64,000 nucleotides of DNA from Arthrobacter sp. CDRTa11 (GCF_026427775.1 NZ_CP044532.1:4526001-4590000), one strand, 5' to 3'. Numbered from the stretch's first letter, positions 1 through 9,088 are shown. Numbers and translations are program-made. Notes: a model not told the origin generated them from the sequence alone.

Positions 1-12
1 GACTGTCGTCGT

Positions 13-1371
13 TCATTGTGGCCGGCGCAGGCTCGCCAGTACGGCCTTGGCGGCTCGCTCGCCCGAGGTCGCTGCGTCTGCTAGGGACGGCAGATCGAGC
101 TGATAGTCACCTGCGAGGTAGATAGTTCCGAGCGGATCACGCAACGTTGGAAGCGAGTTCCTTCGCCCGGGTGCCCAGAAGGGCACGACCCGACGGTGTC
201 GCCGCACGATGCCCTCGCCCAGCTTCCCCTCAAGCTCGGGGAACACCGTCAACAGGTCCTTCGTGAATCGTGACACGATCTCCTCGTCAGATAGGTCGAA
301 CAACGCGTCGGCCTGGGCGCCACCGGCGAAACAGGCGAGTGCTCCACCCGGCTCACGGTTGCCCCCGTTTCGCATCGCTGCGGCGTGGTTGAACATCGCC
401 TGGAACGACAATTCCGGCGTTGAGACGGCGAAGTAGTCGTCCCAACGCTGCGGCCCGACTTCGTCGGTGAAAAATCCGACTATCACATAACGCCCGTACG
501 TGATGTCGTTGAAAGCGTTCCGGTGCTGCTGCGAGAGGTGCGGGATAATCCGTTCGGCGACATCGCTGGGTGCAGTCACGATCGCGCGCTTCGCTCGCAG
601 CCGTGCCGGACGGTCACCGTCCTGGTAGTCAATGACCACGCCGTCGCCGTCCTGCCGCACAGATTGCACCACCGAGTTCAGCCGGATCCGGCCACCCAGG
701 TCCTGTACCAGTACGTCGGTCAGCGTCTGGTTGCCACCCACCGGCAGCGAGAAGTTCGGGATCTTCTCTGGGTCGGCCAGCGCGAGCCCCACCGACGTGA
801 CGAACTGGGTGGCTGCGGTCTCCTCCAACTCGCATCCCATCCACTGCGCCGACCACGACCGGACGAGGTTGTGGGCCAGTTCTGACCGGACGCCTTTGAG
901 CAGGTACGACCCCAGCTTGGTTTCGAGGTTGGCGCGCACCCGTTGTGCGATACTGCTCTGCGACTCGAGGAACGGCATGACCGAGAGAATGCGTGCGCCG
1001 ACAATGGCCATACCGATACGGTCCATCATGGTCATTCGCGTGCGAAACATCAGTGCGACGGGGTTCGACGTGTCGACCATTCCACCGTTAAGATACAGCG
1101 CGATGTTCTTGCCTGCGAGTGAGCCCATCTTGATGCCATGCCGATTAAGGGCTTCGATCAGCGTGCCCGTGCCCTCGGTGAACTGGGTGCCGATGTTTAT
1201 CCAGTAGTCGCCTTGCCGGACAGTCTCTACTCGTCCGCCGGTGCGATCTGTGGACTCGAGCACAACCACGTCGGTCTCCGGCGACAGTGTGGTAGCCGCT
1301 ATCAACCCCGCCATTCCTGCGCCGACGACGACCACCTCAACGGTCTCTTCCAGTACTTCCTGCGTTGTCAT
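13..1371 (-). CDS. Flavin-dependent amine oxidase-like protein
   Basis: Predicted cytosolic FAD oxidoreductase of the amine oxidase / protoporphyrinogen oxidase-like superfamily, 452 aa, a usual length for the family. The FAD-binding motif GAGMAGL lies at residues 17-23, the ribose-binding Glu at E39 and the GG doublet in DRTGGR at 42-47. A second FAD motif (GTIYLAGDY) lies near the C-terminus. The family oxidises amines to imines or aldehydes with H2O2 release, but the substrate cannot be read from sequence. The start is supported by AGGAG five bases before the ATG. It is the last gene of the minus-strand amine-catabolism run; 105 bases separate it from the membrane protein upstream. It could remove the first amine of the substrate or act as a desaturase-type enzyme. 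Confidence 0.85.
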   Translation of the reverse strand: MTTQEVLEETVEVVVVGAGMAGLIAATTLSPETDVVVLESTDRTGGRVETVRQGDYWINIGTQFTEGTGTLIEALNRHGIKMGSLAGKNIALYLNGGMVDTSNPVALMFRTRMTMMDRIGMAIVGARILSVMPFLESQSSIAQRVRANLETKLGSYLLKGVRSELAHNLVRSWSAQWMGCELEETAATQFVTSVGLALADPEKIPNFSLPVGGNQTLTDVLVQDLGGRIRLNSVVQSVRQDGDGVVIDYQDGDRPARLRAKRAIVTAPSDVAERIIPHLSQQHRNAFNDITYGRYVIVGFFTDEVGPQRWDDYFAVSTPELSFQAMFNHAAAMRNGGNREPGGALACFAGGAQADALFDLSDEEIVSRFTKDLLTVFPELEGKLGEGIVRRHRRVVPFWAPGRRNSLPTLRDPLGTIYLAGDYQLDLPSLADAATSGERAAKAVLASLRRPQ

Positions 1372-1476
1372 GATGACTCCTGACTCAAAACTTGTTTAGG
1401 GGAAGGTGCGGCGACCCTCGGCACCAATGAGTGACGACGTTCAGGGCCTCGGGGTAAGGGACGACGTCGACGCGGA

Positions 1477-2172
1477 TCATGCCGTAACGCGAGCGCTGCC
1501 GCTGACCGCCTGGTCGTCGACGCGATTGTTATAGGCGTCGAACACCCGGTAAGCGCGGTAGTACGCGAACATCTGCAGGCCCCATGTGGACAGCGCAAAG
1601 ATGTAGAAGATCGTGCGCTCCGCGTCGTCGCCCGGGATGTGGACGAAGTCGTACGTCGCGGCGATGACGAATCCGCAGGCCGTGGCAACGGCGGCCAACG
1701 CAGCGTGACCGCGCTCATTGATATCCCAGAGGCGCTTGACGAAGTAGATCAGGAAGATCGTGGTGAGCACGTTGACCACGATGTAGAAGATCTTGCCGGG
1801 GGTGCCGATCTCATCGGCGAACTGGCTGAGGAGCAAGCCGACCACTGTTGCGAAGGCGAACACGCCGACATCCACCTTCGCGGATGGCTTGTACCGGTGG
1901 GTGACCTTCATCAGTCCGAGGACGAGGATCAGCGTGATGCCGATGGACCGCGAGAAGGCGTCCAGGAAGTATGCGAAGGTGTACATTGGGCTGTCGTGAC
2001 CAGCTTTGAGGAGGCCGTAGATCAGGAAGTTGGTACCTGATGTTGCAACGACGATCCATTCGATGCCCAGCAGGTAGTTCTTGTGGTTTCGGATGAATTT
2101 GATCCCGTAGGTGAATCCTACGGCGATCATCCAGACGTCCGCGACCGCGAAAAGCAGCTCTCGGATAGACAT
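1477..2172 (-). CDS. Polytopic membrane protein of unknown function
   Basis: Protein of 231 aa that I do not recognise. It has about six or seven hydrophobic helices, starting near residues 5-25 and 35-55 and ending with a helix around 185-205. Short basic connectors such as KFIRNHKN lie between them, and the C-terminal tail is hydrophilic. It lacks an obvious transporter signature. AAGGAG six bases before the ATG supports the start. It lies between the PuuB-like oxidase and the flavin amine oxidase in the same run, so a role in uptake, sensing or membrane attachment for this pathway is plausible but only inferred from position. Confidence 0.7.
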   Translation of the reverse strand: MSIRELLFAVADVWMIAVGFTYGIKFIRNHKNYLLGIEWIVVATSGTNFLIYGLLKAGHDSPMYTFAYFLDAFSRSIGITLILVLGLMKVTHRYKPSAKVDVGVFAFATVVGLLLSQFADEIGTPGKIFYIVVNVLTTIFLIYFVKRLWDINERGHAALAAVATACGFVIAATYDFVHIPGDDAERTIFYIFALSTWGLQMFAYYRAYRVFDAYNNRVDDQAVSGSARVTA

Positions 2173-2248
2173 TGTTTTCTCCTTGGATGGTTAGTTCAGC
2201 CGATCGGCTGGGCGTCGAAGAAGCCGAGCAGAATGCTGGGGGCGCTAG

Positions 2249-3547
2249 TCATTTTGTGAAGGCTGCCAAGCGGTCGGACGCGCGGTCGGCAAGCCAGGCC
2301 GCGTACAGTGCGGGGCCGCCGACGAAACTGCGCGAGAAGCGCTTTCGGCCGTGCCAGATTGGGGCAAGGTCGTCGTGCAGCGGTGCGCCGGCGATCCGGT
2401 CCGCCAGCAGATGGCCCACGTATTGTGCCTGGGCGAATCCGTGGCCGTTGCAGGCGAGGGAGTACAGCACGTTGTCGGAGGCCTCGCCGGCCACGGGGAG
2501 CCACGTGGAGCTCATGCCAATCCACCCTCCCCAGGCTTTCTGCGGCTTAACGTCGCGCAGAGCAGGGAAGCGCTCGCGGAAACCGCGGACCAGGTCATCA
2601 GCGATGTTTCGCGCCGGAGTGCGGTCAGGCAGTGGACTCCGGCCGGTCTGCACGCGGCGGGTGCCGAAGACGATGGTGCCCCGCGGCGTGACGCGGTAGC
2701 TCTCGATGATCATGTGCAGGGTAACCATCGGGGCGCGGCTGGTCCAGCCGATCTCGTCAAGCCGCGCTGGTGCGACGGGTTCTGTCTCAACCAGGGAGGT
2801 CCACACCGGCGTCACGAGGTTCTTCGGCACGATGGAAAGACCAGCGCTGTCGGCGTTGGTCGTCAGCAGCGCCTTGCGAGCCCGCACCCTTCCATTCGGT
2901 GTCTCAACGGTGACACCGCCGCCAGCGTCCGTTACGTCCAGGGCAGGGGTGTGCTCGTAGACGCGCACCCCTGACGCGAGGGTTGCAGCCCGCAGGCCGA
3001 GAACGAACTCGCCCGGGTTGAGCGTGCCACCAACGCCCTCGCGCACTCCGCCCAGGAAGCCTTCCGGAAGGCCCGCTTCTCGGCCCTCGACGAATTTGGC
3101 AGACGAGCCGGCGGCGGCCATCACCTTCGCGTTGCGGCGCGCGTGCCCCAGCTGCCCCTTGGACACTGCGGCCATCACGATTCCTTCCTGCTGGTAGCCG
3201 CAGTCGATCTCGTGGTGGCTGATGGCGTCACCGGCGAAGTGCACCGCGTTTTCGGCGAACTTGTACAGCCTGCGCAGCCTCTCGGGCTTGAGCATTAGGC
3301 CCAGCAGCTCGGGATCGGCGGCGATCGAGTTCGTGATGTAGCCGGCGTTGCGGGAGCTGGCGCCCCAGCCGAGGGTCTGCGCCTCGAGGAGCACCACGTC
3401 AACGCCCTTTTCGATGAGACGGAGCGCGGCCGACATCCCGCCCCCGCCCCCGCCGATCACGACGACATCGCAGTCGATGTCACCCGTCAGAGGCTGTTCT
3501 GCGATGGCGGGCGGTTCTGCCCAACCCGTTTCGTGGATCAGTTTCAT
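2249..3547 (-). CDS. DAO-family FAD oxidase, gamma-glutamylputrescine oxidase (PuuB)-like
   Basis: FAD-dependent oxidoreductase of the D-amino-acid oxidase/glycine oxidase fold, 432 aa. The FAD P-loop is a run of six glycines at residues 32-37 after a CDVVVIG strand, the ribose-binding Glu is E55 (VVLLEA), and GASSRNAG at 62-69 matches the PuuB/OrdL subfamily. The subfamily oxidises the free primary amine of gamma-glutamyl-amines such as gamma-glutamylputrescine to the aldehyde. I place the start at the ATG at 3547 because AAGGAG lies eight bases upstream, overlapping the end of the hotdog gene; a GTG two codons earlier is too close to that site. A glutamine-synthetase-like ligase, an aldehyde dehydrogenase and a C26 hydrolase in the locus complete a Puu-like set. 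Confidence 0.82.
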   Translation of the reverse strand: MKLIHETGWAEPPAIAEQPLTGDIDCDVVVIGGGGGGMSAALRLIEKGVDVVLLEAQTLGWGASSRNAGYITNSIAADPELLGLMLKPERLRRLYKFAENAVHFAGDAISHHEIDCGYQQEGIVMAAVSKGQLGHARRNAKVMAAAGSSAKFVEGREAGLPEGFLGGVREGVGGTLNPGEFVLGLRAATLASGVRVYEHTPALDVTDAGGGVTVETPNGRVRARKALLTTNADSAGLSIVPKNLVTPVWTSLVETEPVAPARLDEIGWTSRAPMVTLHMIIESYRVTPRGTIVFGTRRVQTGRSPLPDRTPARNIADDLVRGFRERFPALRDVKPQKAWGGWIGMSSTWLPVAGEASDNVLYSLACNGHGFAQAQYVGHLLADRIAGAPLHDDLAPIWHGRKRFSRSFVGGPALYAAWLADRASDRLAAFTK

Positions 3548-3552
3548 TGTCA

Positions 3553-3927
3553 CTACTCCTTCTCGACTGCAGGGATGACCGCGGTGCCGCGAGCACGCAC
3601 CGCCACCAAGGGAGGCTCCAGGACTTGGGATCGGCCGGTGCCGTCGGAGGCCCGGCAGATGACGCGGAGCTCGAAGTCAACCGTGCGGCTGCGGTTGCCC
3701 TTCTTCACGAGCTTGGCCTCGGCCTCTACGACATCGCCGCCGCGGATGGCAGCGAGGAACTCGACAGACGAGTAACCGGCGAACAGGCCCTCGTGGCCGT
3801 CCTGCTCGATTGAAAGGTTCGTCCCGACGTCACCAAAGAGTTTCAGCGCGAAGGCGCCGTCGACCAGATTGCCCGCATAGTGCGCGTCGGAGAAAGCAAC
3901 GTAGCGCCGATGGACTGCTTTGCTCAT
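3553..3927 (-). CDS. Hotdog-fold beta-aminoacyl-CoA ammonia lyase-like protein
   Basis: Small protein of 124 aa with the hallmarks of the beta-alanyl-CoA / 3-aminobutyryl-CoA ammonia-lyase hotdog family known from amino-acid-fermenting clostridia. The seen motifs are SDAHYAGNLVDGA at residues 13-25, GDVGTNL at 32-38, then a YSSVEFLA strand, a GD-VEAEA strand and a C-terminal EPPLVAVRARGTAVIP strand. The family removes ammonia from a 3-aminoacyl-CoA to give an enoyl-CoA. Length agrees with the family (about 125-145 aa). GGAG precedes the ATG. Its start overlaps the monooxygenase stop (ATGA), which argues for translational coupling. A CoA ligase and a crotonase in the same run could supply its substrate and use its product. 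The assignment rests on motif recall, so the substrate is open. Confidence 0.78.
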   Translation of the reverse strand: MSKAVHRRYVAFSDAHYAGNLVDGAFALKLFGDVGTNLSIEQDGHEGLFAGYSSVEFLAAIRGGDVVEAEAKLVKKGNRSRTVDFELRVICRASDGTGRSQVLEPPLVAVRARGTAVIPAVEKE

Positions 3928-5588
3928 GAGATCTCCTGATGGATGGGGCCGAGGTGACGGGCACTTGCCTCGCCGTCAATCTGGACGCCGGGGTAGCCTC
4001 GCCTGGCGATCTCGGTGCACATCCGCCGGTACTTGCCGACACCGCCCAGATAGCCCATGAACGTGTTCGGCTTGCCCTCGATGTTGGAGCCGCGGTACCA
4101 GGAATCGGTAGTGGCATACAGGGTGGCGGCCACGGTCTCCTCCGAGATGTCCACCCAGTCGTTCTGCCCCTCGGCGGTGGCTTCAATCAGGGTCGCGCCG
4201 CAGTCACGGGCGTACTCGATGAGGTCGGCGATCCAGTCCACTGCCTGCTCGATAGTCACTACCACGTTGCTCGCCAGCGCAGGGCTTTGCGGGCCAGCAA
4301 CCATGAAGAAGTTGGGGAGGTCCGCGGTCATGATTCCGAGGTACGTGCGGACACCGTCGTGCCAGGCGTCCTGCAGCTTCTGGCCGGACGCGCCGGTGAG
4401 ATTGAGCCCGTACAACGGGCCAGTGAAGGCGTCGAAACCGATGGCGAGCACCACGGCGTCCGCCTCGTACGTCCCGTTGGAGGTGACGATCGCATTCGCC
4501 GTCATAGTCTCGATCGGCTCGTCGCGCAACGACACTAGTGACACGTTGGGCCGGTTGAAGGTCTCGTAGTAATCGGTTCCGAAGCAGCTGCGCTTGGCAC
4601 CCAGAGGGTGGTATTTGGGCACCAGGAGCTCGGCGGTGGCCGGATCCTTGACGATCTCACGGATCTTGTTGTGGATGAATTCCGACGCCGTCCGGTTCGC
4701 TTCGACGTCGGTGAGCAGGTCGGTGAACTCTGCGCCGACGCCGTTGAAACCACTGCGCTCGTAGGCCAGTTCGTAGCGACGCTGACGCTCCTCGGCGGAT
4801 ACATCAAGGGCCTTTTCGGTTGAGGGATGATCGGGGATGCCGCCGAGGGAGTGCCGGCACTCCTCGCGTATCGCATGGTAGTCACCCTTGATGGATTCGA
4901 CCTGCTCTGGGGAGAGTTCGGTGTTGCGGGCCGGCATCACGTAGTTGGGGGTTCGCTGGAATACCGTAACGTGCTCCGCGACCTCCGCGATCAATGGGAT
5001 GGCTTGCACACCCGATGATCCGGTTCCGATTACAGCGACCCGCTTGCCGGCGAGGTCGTCGAGTGCGATGTTCCATCGACTGGTGGACACCTGGAGTCCC
5101 GTGAAGTTTTTCAGGCCCGGCACGTCGAAGTCTTTGGGGGTGGAGAGCCCGCCGGCGCCCGAGATAAGGTACCGGCTGCGTCGGGTGTCGCCGTTGTCCA
5201 GCTGAACCTCCCATAGCCGGTCGGCCGCGTTCCACGTCGCACCGACCACTCGTGTATTGAACGTGAAGTGCTTGCGCAGGTCGAAGCGGTCGGCGACGTG
5301 GTTGATGTAGCTGAGGATCTCGGCCTGCGGCGCGAATCGTTGGCTCCACGTCCATTCCTGCTGGAGTGCCTTGTCGAATGAGTACGAGTAGTAGATGCTC
5401 TCGACGTCGCAGCGGGCGCCCGGATAGGTGTTCCAGAACCAGGTGCCGCCGACACTGGGTCCGGCCTCGAAGCCTGCGAAGGTCCACCCGGCCGTTGTGA
5501 GCCGGTGTGAGAGGTAGAGGCCGGCGTAGCCGGCGCCGACGCCGATGACATCGACGACACCAGTGTGGGAGGTGGAGGGGAAGTTCAT
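3924..5588 (-). CDS. Baeyer-Villiger-type flavin monooxygenase
   Basis: FAD- and NADPH-dependent monooxygenase of the Baeyer-Villiger type, 554 aa. The FAD site GAGYAG lies near residues 18-23, followed by GGTWFWNTYPGARCD at about 47-61, a strongly typical BVMO segment. The NADPH-binding site GTGSSG lies at 188-193. The BVMO fingerprint F-x-G-x3-H-x3-W is present at 162-172, but the His position holds Ser168 and the following Pro is Asn173. Such enzymes insert oxygen into ketones to make esters or lactones, and some relatives oxidise N or S atoms. It is the first gene after a 102-base gap in the run and overlaps the hotdog gene by four bases. A candidate operator lies just upstream (5611-5635). 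The ribosome site before the ATG is weak. Confidence 0.87.
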   Translation of the reverse strand: MNFPSTSHTGVVDVIGVGAGYAGLYLSHRLTTAGWTFAGFEAGPSVGGTWFWNTYPGARCDVESIYYSYSFDKALQQEWTWSQRFAPQAEILSYINHVADRFDLRKHFTFNTRVVGATWNAADRLWEVQLDNGDTRRSRYLISGAGGLSTPKDFDVPGLKNFTGLQVSTSRWNIALDDLAGKRVAVIGTGSSGVQAIPLIAEVAEHVTVFQRTPNYVMPARNTELSPEQVESIKGDYHAIREECRHSLGGIPDHPSTEKALDVSAEERQRRYELAYERSGFNGVGAEFTDLLTDVEANRTASEFIHNKIREIVKDPATAELLVPKYHPLGAKRSCFGTDYYETFNRPNVSLVSLRDEPIETMTANAIVTSNGTYEADAVVLAIGFDAFTGPLYGLNLTGASGQKLQDAWHDGVRTYLGIMTADLPNFFMVAGPQSPALASNVVVTIEQAVDWIADLIEYARDCGATLIEATAEGQNDWVDISEETVAATLYATTDSWYRGSNIEGKPNTFMGYLGGVGKYRRMCTEIARRGYPGVQIDGEASARHLGPIHQEIS

Positions 5589-5610
5589 TGATATTTCCGC
5601 TTTCGCTAGT

Positions 5611-5635
5611 GATCATCTGATTTAGTCAAATGATC
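5611..5635. promoter_or_regulatory. Candidate TetR operator upstream of the monooxygenase gene
   Basis: An outer inverted repeat, GATCAT at 5611-5616 and ATGATC at 5630-5635, encloses a 13-base core at 5617-5629. On the minus strand the core reads TTGACTAAATCAG. The same 13-mer with one change occurs directly upstream of the tetR gene at 11126-11138. This shared, spaced dyad suggests one regulator acts at both places. Operator function is inferred. Confidence 0.5.
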
Positions 5636-5690
5636 CAGTTCAAGTAGACCAGTGGTCCGGGTCACAGTCAAGGGGTGTCTTTGGGGGTAG

Positions 5691-7148
5691 CTAGATAGGG
5701 AGGTCGGGAGAATCGACGCCGACCACACGGTCGCCGCAGAATACCCGGACCGCCTCACCAGGGGCGTGGCCACCGATTCCGGAAGCGCCCCAGAAGCTCT
5801 GGGCCGAACCTTCGCCGAGATCCGCGATCTTGGCACCGTTCACGCGGACCTCGCCCGACAACACCCGGGATCCGATACCTATGGCGCGCTCCAGGTCGCC
5901 ACCAAACACGTACGCGTCGAGGCCTGACGGGTTGGCATTGGCCGCGCGCAGTGCGTCCTCGTTGGACTCCACGGAATGGACGCTGACGAGCGGCCCGAAC
6001 AATTCGGCGGTCGCCACCGACGCGTCGACTCCCGAAGCCACAGTGGGCGAAAGGAAGAACCCGTCGAGCGCGGGGAGCTCCGCGGGCTGATGGATGGTCG
6101 CGCCGTGGGCCCGCAGGGCTTCGATCCGGCTCCGCAGCGTGGCGAAATGCGGGGCGTTCGAGATGGGTCCCAGTTGCGTGTCCTCGTCAAGCGAGTGCCC
6201 GATATCGACCTGAGAGATGCGGTCGGTCAGCGCGTCCAGGAGCGGCTTTACGAGCTTCTTGTGCGCCAGCACCTTCCCGGGGCCCTCACACCACTGACCG
6301 TTGAGCTTCGTCATCCCCTCGAAGATTGCGTCGGCGGCGACGTCAATGTCGGCGTCATCCAGCACGAGGGCCGGGTTGTTGCCGCCGAGCTCGAGCTGGA
6401 GCACCTTGAAGTCCTCCGCTGCCGCCCGGGCGATCGCGCGTCCGGCATTCGGGCCGCCTGTGAACGCGACGATCTTCACGCGATGATCGCCTGTGATCAT
6501 TGCGCCCACGTCGCCGGCCCCGTGGACGAGCTGCAACGCACCGTCAGGCAGCCCGGCCTGGACGAAGCAGTCAACGATAATTTGGGCGCTGCTCGGCGCG
6601 TGCTCAGAAGGCTTGAGGATGACGGGGCACCCGGCAGCCAGTGCGCTCACCGTCTTCGCGGCGGGGATAAAACTCGGGCCATTCCATGGGGTGAGGACCG
6701 CGGCCGGGCCCCACGGGACCTTGTACAGCCGCACATCGCGGCCACCGGCTTCCAGCGCCTTGCGACGCGGGATGGCCCGAAGTTCCGCAGCGGCAGAGCG
6801 GATCCTGTGCGGGAGGAATTCTGCGATCCTCCGGGCCCTCGCGATCGGGACGCCGCTGGTGAGGGCATCGGTGCGGGCGATGTCCTCGATCCGGGTCTCG
6901 ACGAGGGCGGCCGCACGCTCGATGACAGCTGCACGTTCCTCGCTGGCCGCCTCGTCCCAGCCCTCGAAGCTGTACGACCTCTCGGCATGACGCAAGGCGC
7001 GCTCCACGTCGTCCGGGCTGGTCGTGACGGCACGGTGGATGGGCTGCCCGGTGTTGGGGTCGAGATTCCAGGCGTCCTGGATCACGCGGCACTCGGACCA
7101 TTCGTCCGCGATGTAGTTGATCGGCTGCGGCAGTTGTGTGTTTGTCAT
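5691..7148 (-). CDS. NAD(P)-dependent aldehyde dehydrogenase
   Basis: Aldehyde dehydrogenase superfamily member of 485 aa, oxidising an aldehyde to the carboxylic acid. All core residues are visible: N156 in PWN, K179 in ILKPSE, the general base E253 in ELGG and the nucleophile C287 in NGQWCEG. The segment around the Cys is unusual (QWCEGP rather than GQxC), so the subgroup is not a standard betaine-aldehyde type. GGAGG seven bases before the ATG fixes the start. It follows the alcohol dehydrogenase by 48 bases and would take an alcohol-derived or amine-oxidase-derived aldehyde onward to an acid for CoA activation. The specific substrate is not readable. Confidence 0.88.
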   Translation of the reverse strand: MTNTQLPQPINYIADEWSECRVIQDAWNLDPNTGQPIHRAVTTSPDDVERALRHAERSYSFEGWDEAASEERAAVIERAAALVETRIEDIARTDALTSGVPIARARRIAEFLPHRIRSAAAELRAIPRRKALEAGGRDVRLYKVPWGPAAVLTPWNGPSFIPAAKTVSALAAGCPVILKPSEHAPSSAQIIVDCFVQAGLPDGALQLVHGAGDVGAMITGDHRVKIVAFTGGPNAGRAIARAAAEDFKVLQLELGGNNPALVLDDADIDVAADAIFEGMTKLNGQWCEGPGKVLAHKKLVKPLLDALTDRISQVDIGHSLDEDTQLGPISNAPHFATLRSRIEALRAHGATIHQPAELPALDGFFLSPTVASGVDASVATAELFGPLVSVHSVESNEDALRAANANPSGLDAYVFGGDLERAIGIGSRVLSGEVRVNGAKIADLGEGSAQSFWGASGIGGHAPGEAVRVFCGDRVVGVDSPDLPI

Positions 7149-7196
7149 CTAACGGCCTCCCTCGATGAGTAGGTGTGTGGATGGATTTTGGTGCAG

Positions 7197-8291
7197 TCAG
7201 ACGGTGAGGTCGGCGACGATGCGGGTCACTTCGCCCGACTTCATTGCCTCGAAGCCGTCGTTGATCTCGCGGAACGGGATTACGTCGGTGACCATCTCGT
7301 CGAGCAGCAGGCGGCCCTGCAGGTACAGACGAGAGAATTGGGTGATGTCCTCGTGTGCCTGGCCCGAGCCCATGTAGGAGCCGATGAGGCGTTTCTCGCC
7401 AAAGAAGAAGTCCGACGCCGGGAGGGTGAGGTGGGTGCCGTCCGGTGCGATGCCTACCAGGCATGCGGTACCCCTGCCCCGGAGGACGGACAGCGCTGTG
7501 GCCGCGGTACGCGCGGAACCTACCGCCTCAAACGAGTAGTCCACGCCGTCGCCCAGCATCTTCCGGATCTCGGTGGGGACATCGGCCGCGCCGTTTACGA
7601 CATGCGTGGCACCGTATTTGCGGGCGGCCGCGAGCCGGGCGTCGTCGAGGTCCACGGCGACAATCGCCGAGGCGCCAGCGAGCCGCGCCCCCTGGATGAT
7701 GGCTGACCCGACACCGCCGCAGCCGATCACGGCCACGGTGGCACCGGGGCGCACCCTGGCGCCGCGGAACACGGCCCCGACGCCGGTGATGATGCAGCAG
7801 GAGAGCAGGCAGCCGACGTGCAGCCCCACCCCATCCGGGACCTTCACCAGCGAGTTCTCCCGCATCAGAATGTGGCGGGAGAACGCGCCGATGTCACCGA
7901 GCCGCTCGACGGCCTGGCCTCCCGGCAGCTGGAAAGCGGGGCGGAGCCGCTGTCGGATTTGTGCACCGCGTTGGCACTGTGTGGAGTAGCCTGCCTCGCA
8001 GTTGCGGCACAACCCACACGAGGGCGTGAGGGCGCCGACGACACGGTCGCCCGGGCGAAACCCGGTTACTGTGGAGCCGACTGATTCGACGATGCCCGCC
8101 ACCTCGTGCCCAACCACAACGGGCAGATCGGTGTGCACAGTACCGGTCATATAGTGCAGGTCACTGTGGCAAAGGCCCACGTTCGAGACCGCGACGCGGA
8201 CCTCGTTCGGCTGCGGATCGTCGACGCGGATCTTGGTAAGTACCAGTGGCTCGTTTACGGCGGTGAGTAGTGCTGCTTCGGTGGTGATCAT
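7197..8291 (-). CDS. Zinc-dependent alcohol dehydrogenase
   Basis: Medium-chain dehydrogenase/reductase of 364 aa. The catalytic zinc ligands appear as C41-H42 in GLCHSD and the GHE motif of VVGHEVAG, and a Cys cluster (CGLCRNCEAGY...C) supplies the structural zinc lobe. The cofactor-binding GCGGVG motif follows mid-protein. It resembles class III/arylalcohol-type NAD-dependent enzymes and would interconvert an alcohol and an aldehyde. Two adjacent ATGs are possible starts; I chose 8291 because GGAG then sits six bases upstream, against three for the ATG at 8294. It sits directly between the crotonase and the aldehyde dehydrogenase, consistent with a two-step alcohol-to-acid oxidation. Confidence 0.87.
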   Translation of the reverse strand: MITTEAALLTAVNEPLVLTKIRVDDPQPNEVRVAVSNVGLCHSDLHYMTGTVHTDLPVVVGHEVAGIVESVGSTVTGFRPGDRVVGALTPSCGLCRNCEAGYSTQCQRGAQIRQRLRPAFQLPGGQAVERLGDIGAFSRHILMRENSLVKVPDGVGLHVGCLLSCCIITGVGAVFRGARVRPGATVAVIGCGGVGSAIIQGARLAGASAIVAVDLDDARLAAARKYGATHVVNGAADVPTEIRKMLGDGVDYSFEAVGSARTAATALSVLRGRGTACLVGIAPDGTHLTLPASDFFFGEKRLIGSYMGSGQAHEDITQFSRLYLQGRLLLDEMVTDVIPFREINDGFEAMKSGEVTRIVADLTV

Positions 8292-8305
8292 CATCGTCTC
8301 CGATT

Positions 8306-9088
8306 TCAATTGCTCGTCGCGGGCGTCGTCGACGCCGCTTTTTTCGATGTCCAAAAGCGCTTTATGCCCTCGGTGAATGCGCCGGACTCCCACGACTCGC
8401 GGGCGGCGTTGTCTTCGCGGGTAAATGCGGCCTCGATGTCTTCAGGGCGCGGCCGCAGCAGATCCAGGTGCAGCGCGGTGGTGCGGGGATCGGAGTTCCA
8501 CTGCCTGAGTACCTCGCCAGCGCGGTCCAGCAGCGCCTCCGGGCCCACGATCTCGTCGAGAAGCCCGATCCGCAGGGCCTCGTCCGCGTTGATCCGTTCC
8601 GAGCCCAGGATGATTCGCATGGCGTGGTTGCGTACCAGACGGCCCATGAGGAAGCTCGAGGCGTTCGAAATGATGATCCCGCGGTGGTTCTCCGGCTGGT
8701 AATACTCGGCGTTTGGGGTGCCTATCCGGAAGTCGCAGGACAGGGTGACCTCCGAGGCTCCGCCCACCGCGATGCCGTTTACTGCCGCAACGACGGGGAC
8801 TTTCGTTTCAAGAATGGCCCGGGTGATGTCGTGGAAGCTGGCGAAGGCCTCGCGGACCTCGTCATACGAGCTCGGCACAGTCTGCAGGTCTTCGCCGGAG
8901 GAGAAGGCCCGACCTGTTCCCGTGAGTACGATCCCGCGGACGAGTTCACCCGCTCCGATCCGGCGGATCGTCTGAGCGAGCTCCACCCGGGTGAGCGCGT
9001 CCATTGCGTTTAGTTTCTCCGGGCGGTTCAGCGTGAGCACCGCCACGTCATGATCGATCTGCACATTCAGGTGGTCGTTGTCTGTCAT
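8306..9088 (-). CDS. Enoyl-CoA hydratase/isomerase family protein
   Basis: Crotonase-fold protein of 260 aa. The oxyanion-hole segment GRAFSSGEDL and the NGIAVGGASEVTLSCDFRIG core are clear, with Glu residues in ASE and PEN at the usual catalytic positions. The region after PEN reads HRGIIISNASSF rather than the standard G-x2-P-x2-G pattern, so true hydratase specificity is uncertain. The start is set by GAGGAG six bases before the ATG at 9088. It follows the CoA ligase by ten bases and precedes the alcohol dehydrogenase by fourteen. In this operon it could hydrate the enoyl-CoA made by the hotdog ammonia lyase to a 3-hydroxyacyl-CoA. Confidence 0.85.
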   Translation of the reverse strand: MTDNDHLNVQIDHDVAVLTLNRPEKLNAMDALTRVELAQTIRRIGAGELVRGIVLTGTGRAFSSGEDLQTVPSSYDEVREAFASFHDITRAILETKVPVVAAVNGIAVGGASEVTLSCDFRIGTPNAEYYQPENHRGIIISNASSFLMGRLVRNHAMRIILGSERINADEALRIGLLDEIVGPEALLDRAGEVLRQWNSDPRTTALHLDLLRPRPEDIEAAFTREDNAARESWESGAFTEGIKRFWTSKKAASTTPATSN

